Shown here: positions 24,742 to 35,100 of the stretch, in pieces
Layout of the letters: each line of letters starts with the position of its first letter
How positions within the stretch are numbered: the stretch's first letter is position 1
Origin: Parapristionchus giblindavisi
Taxonomy: Eukaryota > Nematoda > Chromadorea > Rhabditida > Diplogasteridae
DNA: 64,000 nt
Reading direction: 5' to 3'
NCBI GenBank assembly: GCA_943737045.1
Contig: CALSFV010000095.1
Coordinates: 1 to 64,000, forward strand
Made by a program: the position numbers and the translations under genes
Notes under the pieces: generated by a model
The model's input: the letters and a program-made list of their open reading frames with translations, nothing else
Told to the model about the DNA's origin: nothing
Database searches by the model: none

Positions 24742-25492
24742 TCAGTCATGTCGATCATCGATTACATCATCATTATCATTATCACCTGCTTCATATTCAT
24801 CATCAACTCTTATCATTCTCATATTTCTTCTTCTTTCTCATATCATCATATTCATATTCAGAGATAAAGGAGATGGACTATTTTCTGCTGTTAGTTATCC
24901 ATATGTATTGATTGATTATTCATTCATTTCCTTTCTAGTTCTTCTCTCTCCTTCAAATGGCTTATTCCCTCATGTCATTTGTCTTTGCTGGATATCTATT
25001 CAGGTACTGAAACTACTGTATATTCATGAATCCAATCGATGAATCTTTCTTCAGACTTCGATATATGCAATTGAATGGAGATGAATTATCAACTCGTTCA
25101 TTAGAAAGAAAGAGAGATATATCTAGAGCACTTCTATCACATGTCGATGCAAGACCATCACAGGTACTGTACATTTATCTATTGATTAGATCATAATGTT
25201 ATTGATTGGTTAATAAGAGGAAGTAATTGATTGATTTGAGGGAGAATCATTAGTATCAGAAGGATGTATGATGGATGTAGGACATAATGATGGAATGACA
25301 ACATCATCATTTGGAGTGATTAAGAATGGAGGAGGATCTACTCATCCGTGTCATCATTCAGCTATTCTTCGTACAATAAAACCATCTCCATCTCCATCTC
25401 CTCCTCTTCTCAATCATGATCATTCACCTCCTCCTTCATTTACTATGAGTGCTTCACTATTTGATAGAACACCTATGGTTAGTATTGTATAA
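16699..25492 (+). CDS. Adhesion G-protein-coupled receptor (cadherin x2 - FN3 - EGF - HRM - GAIN/GPS - 7TM)
   Basis: Twenty-eight exons, from ATG 16699 to TAA 25492, join with consistent phase throughout and give 1046 residues. Exons: 16699-16759, 17347-17488, 17532-17618, 17665-17727, 18363-18447, 18522-18671, 18723-18798, 18846-19012, 19832-19934, 20253-20402, 21135-21247, 22395-22478, 22551-22700, 22758-22841, 22888-23046, 23298-23377, 23425-23546, 23596-23696, 23746-23867, 23914-24004, 24055-24176, 24224-24288, 24338-24404, 24484-24595, 24746-24904, 24939-25003, 25055-25163, 25241-25492. Residues 1-20 are a signal peptide; about 21-118 and 119-222 are cadherin-like (HEQAPLGT; VTDHDA; VVAVDYGSP); about 222-311 is FN3-like; 312-361 EGF-like; 362-427 hormone-receptor domain; 427-659 GAIN. 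The GPS keeps the cleavage triad H651-L652-S653 but only two of four usual cysteines. Seven membrane spans follow (about 672-926), then a Ser/Pro-rich tail. Several introns hold transposons. Likely a plasma-membrane adhesion receptor; ligand unknown. Confidence 0.9.
20498..20688. mobile_element. MITE, CATACATT family, copy 2 (inverted)
   Basis: A 191-bp inverted copy of the 5346 element, flanked by a perfect 8-bp duplication, ATATGATG (20490-20497 and 20689-20696). It lies in intron 10 of the receptor gene. Its left end has drifted (CATAGATTTTC). Confidence 0.9.
21271..22357 (+). tRNA. tRNA-Ala (AGC) gene interrupted by a 1-kb element
   Basis: The 5' part GGGGGCATAGCTCA (21271-21284) and the 3' part from 22300 (GTGGTAGAGCG ...) to GCCTCCA (22357) join into a 73-base tRNA. 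It has a fully pairable 7-bp acceptor stem, anticodon AGC in CTTAGCAT, and a T-arm with GGGTTCAATTCCC. The break is in the D arm, inside the A box, exactly where a palindromic element (21285-22296) has inserted with a TCA duplication. The gene lies on the sense strand of intron 11 of the GPCR. As it stands it cannot make a normal tRNA, so it is a pseudogene by insertion. Confidence 0.88.
21285..22296. mobile_element. Palindromic DNA element inserted in tRNA-Ala, 3-bp duplication
   Basis: Ends are CAAGGAGTCTCTTTCAGCTT and its inverse, and arms of about 300 bp pair along their length. The target duplication is TCA (21282-21284 and 22297-22299). Three-base duplications are typical of CMC (CACTA-like) and PIF/Harbinger superfamilies; the ends do not settle which. 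Each arm carries a tRNA-like module (about 21508-21580, and inverted at about 22007-22075) with an A-box-like TAGCGCAGTGG and a B-box-like GGTTCGATCC. No transposase frame. Confidence 0.85.
23064..23256. mobile_element. MITE, CATAGGTGGGC family, copy 1
   Basis: A 193-bp element with inverted ends CATAGGTGGGC / GCCCACCTATG and a perfect 8-bp duplication, CTATCGCC (23056-23063 and 23257-23264). It is unusually GC-rich for the region. The ends and duplication length fit a non-autonomous hAT. It lies in intron 15 of the GPCR. Confidence 0.92.
24683..24741. repeat. (AAT)n microsatellite in a GPCR intron
   Basis: About 20 AAT triplets run almost up to the acceptor of exon 25, so length change here could affect splicing. 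Confidence 0.95.
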
Positions 25493-25840
25493 TGAATGAA
25501 TCAATATAGATATCATAATAGAATACAAACGTACTCATTACAATTAGTCAAACCTCCATTTCATCCCGAGATCATCATTTATCAATTACGGTGTACCATC
25601 TTTGCTAATATAATAAGTTTCATGCTTTGTTATATCTCTTATCTTTTCTTGTTCCTGTTTGGCAAGCCCAAATAAGTTAATTGTACGGATTAAAGCGAAT
25701 AAGCTAAATACAGTATGACATAGTCAATATAGTATTGTTCAAATTCATTTGGCCATTCTCATATAATCTTTCGTTCTTTCTATACAATCATTGTAATATA
25801 ATTCTCATATGTTATCCAGTTTGTGGTCGATTCAGTGCAC

Positions 25841-25910
25841 TGTAAAATGATAGAATGGAAGGAATGGATAAAGCATGCTTTATCCATTCCTTCCATTCTA
25901 TCATTTTACA
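25841..25910. repeat. Perfect 70-bp palindrome
   Basis: Begins TGTAAAATGATAGAATGGAA, with its centre at GCATGC. The two 35-base halves are exact reverse complements with no spacer, so it can form a cruciform in DNA or a hairpin in RNA. Confidence 0.97.
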
Positions 25911-26195
25911 TTGCTTTGTTATACACATTTCATACTTTCATATACGTAACTTGAATTTATAAACGATCACGTTTTATAAAGCTACATCATTGTATTAATA
26001 CTCTATGAAATAGCCATATCATAATCCTTACAATCCCCATCGTAGTCGTCAATCAATATCAGTGATTAGTAGTTAAGATACGCAATAAGTCATAAAATCT
26101 TTATGAACTAATAAATTAAAACCGGTGATTTGTATTACAATTTAGTATTAAAATATGCGCAAAATGTTTAGAACAAAACATATAGTAAAGAAAGA

Positions 26196-26373
26196 CTCCG
26201 GTTTTGCAGGGTAATATTATATATAGTAAATAGCGCGCAAAAAGCAACTTACTTTTATTTACTTTTTCGCTATATACTCATGAAATAGCAAAACAGTAAC
26301 AAAAAAGTAAGTATAAAGTAAGTTACTTTTTGTGCGCTACTTACTGTAATATTACCATATACAAAACCGGAGG
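26196..26373. mobile_element. Small inverted-repeat element with 9-bp duplication
   Basis: Ends are CTCCGGTTTTG and CAAAACCGGAG, arms about 65-75 bp. It is flanked by AAAGAAAGA on both sides (26187-26195 and 26374-26382). A 9-bp duplication is usual for Mutator-like elements. No coding capacity. Confidence 0.8.
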
Positions 26374-26431
26374 AAAGAAAGATTTAGATAAATAAGCAAT
26401 AAATAAATAGATAAATAGAAAAGATTTTAAA

Positions 26432-28422
26432 TTATTCAATCAATACAACAGCTTTCTCTAATAGATCTAATACTCCGATTACACGTTCATTTCCTCCCAT
26501 ATCATTTACACGATTACGAATCTTCAATGATAGTTCATCTAATCGATTACGGGTTTCTCTGAAATACAGTATTCTATCAAGTATTGATTATTGTAATCCT
26601 CACTTAAACACTCCTCGTTGTCTCATAATATCTACACAATACATCTTCACTTCAACATCTTTTGTTCGTTGTCGAAGAATATCTCAATTGTTGATTAGTT
26701 TTCTCTCTTTTTTATATTGATTAGATATACTTACTAAGTACTTGATCATCGTTTCCTTTACTATTTTCAAGTGCAAGAATGATTGGATATGAGAACTTTC
26801 CTTCTGTTAGATCTTCTGCTGCTGTTTTCTGTTTTGCCATATCAGGAGAACACAAATTAAGTAGATCATCACGAATCTTAAAAGATAATATTGATTGATT
26901 AGTATGAATAAATTACAATAAACCTGGAAATATACAGCCATTAGTTCGAGCAGTTCATGCATATCAAGTGTACATTTAGAGAATAGTTGCATCAATTGAA
27001 CTGCCAGATTGAAGAGACCGCCCGTTTCTACAGTAATCAATTGATTATGATTGATATCGATTGATCATACTTACTTTGAATGACCATCTTCTCATATTGA
27101 TCTATAGTAGGAGGAATTACAGTATCTCTCCAATAGATTTCCTTTCCTTGACCTCGATGTAACTCTAATATATTACGAGTGAATGTCTCTATTGCCTAAA
27201 CAACGATTATTCACCCAAACACAAATCATGCAATATAAAACCTTAGGATGATCCAACTTTATACACGCTTCAAGAGCAACAAAGTAGATGTAATTAGCAG
27301 AGTTAATCGTACGAGCATCTCCAAATATACTGTAGATTAAGAATTACGGTATTCAGTAGAGATCGATAATATAATATACAGTAGCGCCGGAAAGTCAGTG
27401 CCAACTTTTTGTTTTTGTTATATTTTGTGAACCAAGCGTGATATCGGGCCGCTCTCGCAAGTTTTTATGGGAAATTTATCGAGGAATCCTGTTCTCATTA
27501 TTGCGTAATGATGACGCAATCGAAGTCCACTTTTTTGAAAAATCATAACTCCGGGGAAATTTTTTTTCCAGCCTACTGTTCTTCTATAAGTTTGAGATCT
27601 ACGCGTCGGCTACCCCGAAAAATTTTTTTAGGTTGCTGCGATTTTTTTCAACCGCGGCGGCCATGCTGCAAAATGGCGGCTGCAAACTCATATCTCAGCT
27701 CCCAGGCTGGAAAAAAATTTTCCTCGGAGTTATGATTTTTCAAAAAAGTGGACTCATCATTACGCAATAATGAGAAATTTTCATGAGTCCGCAATATCAG
27801 GGCCGGATTCCTCGATAAATTTCCCATAAAAACTCGCGAGAGCGGCCCGATATCACGCTTGGTTCACAAAATATAACAAAAACAAAAAGTTGGCACTGAC
27901 TTTCCGGCGCTACTGTACCTATGGGTTACAGGCAATCCTCGTCGTAGGACCGAACCATCTTCGATATCATCAATGAGTAGAGATGCATTATGTAGCATTT
28001 CAACAATCTCTGAGAGGATTACGGTAGATGAGATGAATACATTCAGGCAGTTCTCTGTTTTTTTGGCCCAGGCTATTTTTCTAAAAGTTATACAGTCTGC
28101 ATAACCCAATCCTGCTTTATAGTCTCCCTTTCGGGAGAGCTCACAAGTCCAAGGGAGCAATGGCTTTCATGACTCCTATTGTATCAGGGATAAAGACAAA
28201 GAAGTGTCTAACTTCATTACCTCCGATAGCATTCAACTTATCCATATCAATATGTAACCAATCATTGAATGCAAGTGTCAATTGAGTACTGTAATCAATC
28301 AATAAAATAGTTTAAATATTATGACAGACATACCGTATCTGTTTCCCTGGCATCGATCGAATATATTCAAATGGAGCTCGGAGAACTTTCTCATCTTCAT
28401 TCATTGTATCATCTTGAGCCAT
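26432..28422 (-). CDS. GGPS1: Geranylgeranyl diphosphate synthase
   Basis: Nine exons, in transcript order: 28422-28334, 28288-28221, 28009-27919, 27329-27242, 27195-27075, 27027-26924, 26876-26735, 26682-26604, 26558-26432. All phases agree and give 302 residues, against about 300 in the human enzyme. It condenses farnesyl diphosphate with isopentenyl diphosphate to make C20 diphosphate for protein prenylation. Seen: MPGKQIR near the N-terminus, the first aspartate-rich motif DDIED (residues 66-70) in [19 protein letters not shown], the INSANYIYF segment, ELHRGQG..IYWRD, KTGGLF, and the second Asp-rich segment IRDD (188-191) followed by EDLTEGKFS. The start ATG is preceded by TTATAG then one base, an acceptor-like sequence. 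A 537-bp element sits three bases inside the intron after exon 3. Confidence 0.96.
27379..27915. mobile_element. Tc1/mariner-type MITE with TA duplication
   Basis: A 537-bp near-perfect palindrome with ends CAGTAGCGCCGGAAAGTCAG and its inverse, flanked by TA on both sides. It lies in GGPS1 intron 3 and starts at intron position 4, so the TA of the donor GTA is the target duplication. The core carries a GC-rich segment (CCGCGGCGGCCATG near 27655) and no transposase. The element supplies the new donor context GTACAG. Confidence 0.9.
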
Positions 28423-28625
28423 ACTATAACATATTACTGTAATGGAATGTAACCAATCGATATATTCATTCAAGATATTCGGTATAGGTTTTATAACCTT
28501 TTGCATATATTTATGTCAAAATTAGCATAAAATAGTTTATTATTAACGAATTGTTCAAATATATGAACAATCGAGAATGGGAAAGAGTATCTATCAGATA
28601 ATGAAATATCGTATATGTTGAAATA

Positions 28626-28972
28626 ATTGTATTATGAACGGTGCCAATAGATTAGACCAGTCAAAAAAAAATTGTGAGATCTGGCCATTTTCTTATTTTT
28701 TCTTTCTTTTCATTGTTTTTTTATCTCCTTCAAATCTACTACAGTAAAAGGAATATTGTTATTTAACAAAAATCATTGCAGACACGACAAATTGTTCCGA
28801 TTATACGGTGAATATTTGTGTTAAATGGCAATATTTTGGCCTGATTTCTTTTTATATAGTAGATTCAAAGGAGAGAAAAACATTGAAAAGAAAGTAAAAT
28901 AACAAAATAGTAGAAGATCGCTCAAAATCTCGTTTGATCAGTCTGATCTATTAACACCGTTCATAATACAAT
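28626..28972. mobile_element. Inverted-repeat element between SART3 and GGPS1
   Basis: A 347-bp element with about 40-bp ends (ATTGTATTATGAACGGTG and its inverse) and a longer imperfect stem around TTCAAATCTACT / AGTAGATTCAAAG. Removing it shortens the SART3-GGPS1 gap from about 703 to about 356 bp. No duplication could be assigned with certainty. Confidence 0.75.
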
Positions 28973-29125
28973 GATTTTGACATGTTCGATAGAACAACAA
29001 ATGGAAAATGGAAAAATAAGAAAGATAGAAATAGAGAAGAATGAAATACAGAAAAGTATTGAAGAATCAATAAGTGTACTAAAGTATATATAAGATATAG
29101 AGAGATGAATAGATGAATTGATATA

Positions 29126-32100
29126 TTACTTATTAAATAGACTACGGAAGAAATCATTACTCTTCTTCTCAAGAGGAACAGATGATGAAGGAATAGATGT
29201 TGCATCATCCATTTTATCTTCTTCTTTCTTTGAAGTAGCTAATCGACGTGGAACAAAATCAAGTTTAGATGAATGACCTATACGACTACTTGTTGGTGGA
29301 GCATTCTGAATTAATTAATCAATAATCAATCAATCAATGATCAATAAAATACTTACAGATAGATGACTAGCAACAGGTCCTGCATCTTTCTTAGGAGGAT
29401 TCGACAAGAATATCTGCAGCTTTCGATCTATAATGCATTCAACATGATACAAGATATAATATACATGATAATTATATATATTCATACCAAGCAGAGTAAC
29501 ATCTTGTGACTTCACTGCCTTATCTGCATCTTCATCTTTCTCCATATCAACATATGCTACTCCCTATAACATATCTATGATAACTGTTGTGTACGCTCCA
29601 AAGTCTGACCTAGCGTACCACTCTATTATCTATTTGAACTCCCGCACGTACATTGTAGTCTGACGTGCGAGGTAGATCACCGCTAGTCGATTCCCATCTA
29701 TGTTGTTGTCATCCTATTGACTAGCCTATTCATTCTATTCCCAAATTCTTATCATAGTTCTACCCTTGCTCTCGTCTACTAATAAAGTCTCTATTCTACT
29801 ACACGAGTTGTGCCTAAGGACATAACATTTTGGCGACCAGGATCTTTGACGAGCTAACGTAAGTCTTATTTCTTTCTCGTTTTTTTTCTTTCTTCTTCAT
29901 TTCGTCATTTCTTCTCTTTGTGGTGGTACCGATTGAACTTTGTGAAACAATCGGTGTCGATTCTTTGTGATAACTGAAGCCTAACTTTGTGAAAGGGCGG
30001 AAGTTAATTCTTTGTGATTGGTGATAGTTCACTTTGTGGAAGAACTATTGTCAAATTCTCTGTGGAAACTGCTTCACGTACTTTGTGAGCGTGGCAGTGT
30101 ACAAGCTTTGTGATTGTACGTCTTCTTTGTGGATTCTGTGTGGTACTTTGCAAGAGGTACGCCGAAGGCTATCGCGAATTTTTCTTTGAGCTAAGTGTAC
30201 TCAAGTAATTCGTAGTAAGGATGCCTGGAGATGAGAAGCCTGAAGTAGTGAAGTCGGAAGTCACGTTGGAAACTGTAATGGAGATGTTTGCGAAGATGCA
30301 GCAGGATTTCATGAGCAAGCAGGAGGAGCAGAATAAGAAGAACAATGAAATACTCGAGATGTTAGCGAGTAGAGAGACATTAGTTGTTAATGGAGAGATT
30401 AAAAGTCAAGCTACTCAAGGACCATCTATTGATGCGATGGAAGCTCGCATTGTGGATTTCGATTATGATGCTGAGGAATGCACATTCGATAACTGGTATG
30501 ATCGTTATCGAGACTTCTTCGAGTATGATGCAAAGCATTTGGACGACTGTAACAAAGTCAGAATACTTTTGCGTCATTTGAGTGTGAAGTGCAATGCGTT
30601 GTATCGAGATCACAAAGCACCAGAAGATGTGATGAAAATATCGATCGATGATACGATAAAGGCACTCAAGGCTCTGTTTGGCAAAAAAGAAACAGATTTC
30701 GAACTGCGTGTTCGATTCTTCAAACTGAGCATGGCTATGAATGGTAGTACGGATGTGATGGAATTCGCTTCTGAAGTGAATCGTCTGTATCAAAAAGGCA
30801 ATCTGAAGGATATTAAGGAGGATCAAATGAAGATCACGGTGTTCCTTGCTGGATTGGATTTGCCTCAACAGAAGATGATGCGTACCCAACTATTCAACGC
30901 TGTAAGCCAGAAGGCAGACATCACATTCAAGGAGCTTCTAGAAAGATATTCGTCGTTGAGAGCACTAGAGCATGATGTCTCAGTGGTGCAGACGAAATCA
31001 GCCAATATGGTGAAAGTACCTGAAGATGATAAGGGAAAGAATCGTAAGAAGCCAAAGACCGAGAGATCAAATGCCAATGTGGAATGTACACATTGTGGCA
31101 AGAAGGGTCACACCGATGAGAGATGCTGGTTGAAGCATCCAGAAATGAGACCGAAGAAGAACCACTGGAAGAACAATTCAGTACAAGTGAAGGATTGCAA
31201 TCAGATTGAAGGCAATCGTGTGTACGTGAATGTATCCATGGATGGAAAACAGATGGAGTGTCAACTTGACATAGGATCTGATCTGACGCTCATCTCGGAG
31301 GTAGACTGGAAGGAGATGAAGAATCCTAAGTTGATTCCCGCTCCATGTACCGTATCATGTCCAAATGGTCAAGGTATGAAGATCCTCGGCAAGTTCCGCA
31401 GTAAAATGGAATACTGTGGCAAGGAGTGTGACGCATGGGTCCACGTCACCCCAAGACCGATTCGACTAGTCGGCAATGATGTATTCTTCAAGCTAGACTT
31501 GAAGCGAGCATTCTCAGATGAGAATGATGAAACGGTGATTGCACACATCAAGTCAGGAGACTACACAACCTGGGTAAAGGATGTCTTCCCAGAAGTTTGT
31601 GAGCCTGGACTGGGCAAGTACAACAAGTCTGCAGCTAAGTTGTACCTGAAACCGGGCGTGAAGCCGGTGTTCCGTAACAAGCAGCCAGTGCCGTATGCCA
31701 GCCAGCAGGTGTGTGATGAAGAAATCGATCGATTATGTGATATGGGAGTGATCTCTAAGGTAGAACACTCGGAGTGGGCGGCTCCGTTCTTGCTAGTCGC
31801 AAAGAAGAATGGTGCAAAGAGATTGTGTGCCGACTTCAAGACAGGACTGAATGACTGTCTGGAAGATTGCACTCATCCGCTCAAGCTGCCGGAAGACATA
31901 TTCGCCTCATTGAATGGTGGAACAGTTTTCTCCACGATTGATTTCTCGGATGCGTATCTCCAAGTTGAAGTAGACGAAGAAGCTAAGAAGCTCCTCGTAA
32001 TCAATACGCATCGCGGACTATATCAGTACCGTAGATTACCGTTCGGTGTTAAACCTGCTCCAGGTATATTCCAGTCTATAATGGACCAGATGTTGACAGG

Positions 32101-35100
32101 AATGAGCAGAGCAGTGGCATACTTGGATGATGTCATTGTAAGTGGAAGGACGAAGGAAGAGCACGACGAGAATCTGATGAGAGTTCTCGAGAGGATTCGT
32201 GATTCTGGATTCAGAATCCGACTAGAGAAGTGTGCGTTCGGACAGAAAGAAGTCCACTTCCTTGGATTCGTCGTGAATGAATCTGGACGTCACCCACATC
32301 CCAAGAAGGTGCATGCACTCAAGGAGATGCAAGTACCCAAGAATGTTGCTGAAGGTTATGCAAATATTGCCAAGAATCCTTCCAAGTTGGAGCCTATCAA
32401 ATGGCTAGAGACGAGTCGACCAATGGAGCGAGTCCATATGGATTTCGCAGGTCCAATGAATGGACGTTACTACTTGATCATTGAGGATGTTCATAGTAGA
32501 TGGCCAGAGGTCGTTACAATGGAGAGGATTACGGCTGATGCAACCATCAAAGCATTGAGAGACTTCGTATCAAGATACGGTAGTCCGGAGACAATAGTTT
32601 CTCATAATGAAACTCAGTTCAAATCTGAGAAGATGAGAGCATTCGGTATGGAGTATGGAATCAATCACATGTTTTCGCCACCGTATCATCCACAGAGTAA
32701 TGGACAAGCTGAACGCTTCGTGGATACGTTCAAGCGGTCACTGTTGAAGATGAGAGGAGAAGGACCGGAGGATGAGAACGTGCAGAAGTTCCTGATGATG
32801 TACAGATGCACTCCAAACAATCAACTGAAGATGTATACTCCAGCGGAGATTTTCCTCGGAAGGAAAATGAGATGTCGCCTCACTCTCATGTCGCCCAGGG
32901 AGGGAGAGGATCGAGTAGTGAATAAGAAGGAGACACGAGAGTTCGCTGAAGGAGATTGTGTGTATTATCGTGATCGAGATGGACCAAACCACGAGAAGTG
33001 GACTGAAGCCGTAGTGATCAGAAGGAAAGGAAATGTGATGTATGAGATCCAGAGATTGGACGGTAGTCTGGTGACTGCTCATACGAATCAATTGAGGAGG
33101 AGATGGACTGAGGATTGTGATCCTCTAAGCGTCTTGTTGGAGAGTTTCAATGTTCCCGCCGACAACGTCGTCAAGTGCAACGTCCAGGTCGAGCCCGCCA
33201 AGTGCAACGTCACGCCGTCTGTCGCTGATACTGTCGTTACTGATGCTGATGCCGATGCTGTAGTCGTACCCACGAACAATGTGGAGAACAACAAGAAGAC
33301 TATCCCTAAGCCTACCTTGGTTAGACCAGGTTCTACAAGGCCTACCCGTGTTAGACAACCCCCAACTCGTATGAACATTACCTCTACTAGTGGTCAATCC
33401 TATTGATTCGCCCATTCCTATCATTGCTTCATATATTCATGCTTACCTACTATTGATCGTTGATCATGCCATTCTATCATATTATTGATTCTGTACCATA
33501 TTATATGTACATATTTATTGTTTGTCAGATATGCCCTAGTTCATATCTTACGGCGGAGGTGTTGTGTACGCTCCAAAGTCTGACCTAGCGTACCACTCTA
33601 TTATCTATTTGAACTCCCGCACGTACATTGTAGTCTGACGTGCGAGGTAGATCACCGCTAGTCGATTCCCATCTATGTTGTTGTCATCCTATTGACTAGC
33701 CTATTCATTCTATTCCCAAATTCTTATCATAGTTCTACCCTTGCTCTCGTCTACTAATAAAGTCTCTATTCTACTACACGAGTTGTGCCTAAGGACATAA
33801 CAATAACCAATCAATTTAGAACAATACATTTGCTCATACAGTTTGTAATAGTATTCAAATCCTGAAGAGATGGCAAAAACTCTATAGTATTGAAATAGAA
33901 TTGATAAATGTCAAAAGCGTACCTTGGCCTTCCCCGACTTATGCGTTACGACACGAACTTCTTTGACAGGACCGAATTGAGAGAAAACGGCCTAAATCAA
34001 TCGATATTTAAACCAATAAATAACATACAACTAAAATACCGTAATCTGTTCAGGAGTAGCATCAAAATGAACGTTCTTCACGAATAATTTGTTCTTCTCA
34101 AGACCAAGTTTAAATTTGAATGCAGACTAAAAAGTATCATTACAGAATATCATTACTACTCAAATTCATACCTCTCTCTTTTCATTTTCTCCCTTACATT
34201 CGGAAACATACATTGGACGACCTTTGATAAGAACACGGTCCTACAACGAAAGTATGATATGGATTGACAGGAATATGGATTGGTACAGTGATTGATACCT
34301 TAGCAAGTGCAGCAGTGAATGAATTCTCATCTATTAGATCAACATATCCATATCCTTTATGTAGTTTACTCATTCCTCGATGAAGAAGACGTACTTCAAC
34401 TACTCCATCTAATACCTTCAATTCAATATTTATAATAATATATACATATGAATGAATAAGTTAGAATAGATATAAAAACCTCTTGAATCTGTTGAATTGT
34501 AGATCGGAAATCAAGATTACTCACAAAGACTGTCCATTTCTTATCATCACCTAGAATAATATATAAAATTCATAATAAATAGTTTAAATAATACCTCCAT
34601 TAGATTGAGTAGAATGAGATGAACTTTCACCATTCTCATTCTTTGTCTTAATAGAAGATGTCATAGTCAATGAAGGCATTACAAATCCATCCTCAATTCT
34701 TATCATATCTCATAATATTAGTCATATTATCATCATACCTTATCAATATTCTTAGATTCTTCATTAATCTTAGCTTTCTTATCAATATTCCTTCTATCAT
34801 TTCCTCCTTCTCTCTTTCTTCCTTTATCTCCTTTAGATGATGATTCATATTGTTCTGATTGTCCATGTTGTTTACTCTGAGGCTGCAATTCATTTATTAT
34901 TATTATTATTATTATTGTACAAGTGCATTTATGTTTCACACATCTATTGTATTATGAGTTCCCCCACAACAATTCTCCCACAAAAAAGTAATATTAAGTG
35001 AATTAACCTTCTTCTTATCATCTTTAGATACTTTATGATCTTTCTTCTCCCTAGATGGTTGTATATCGGCACGACGAGCCAATTGAGCATTCACCTTAAT

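Larger units (their letters stand above)
25493..26431. other. Intergenic region between GPCR (+) and GGPS1 (-) 3' ends
   Basis: The two genes converge here. The spacer contains a 70-bp perfect palindrome and a small inverted-repeat element, annotated separately. No further coding sequence was seen. Confidence 0.7.
29585..33802 (+). mobile_element. Ty3/gypsy-like LTR retrotransposon, young but enzymatically defective
   Basis: Two 243-bp LTRs (TGTTGTGTACGC ... GGACATAACA) in which I see no difference, flanked by the 5-bp duplication ATAAC (29580-29584 and 33803-33807). After the 5' LTR comes TTTTGGCGACCAGG, where TGGCGACC looks like a primer-binding site. A 390-bp leader precedes a single gag-pol frame (30221-33406). 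Upstream of the 3' LTR is a short purine run, GGCGGAGG. Total 4.2 kb, shorter than complete elements of this class. It is inserted antisense in a SART3 intron, between exons 33991-33923 and 29563-29488. Confidence 0.95.
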
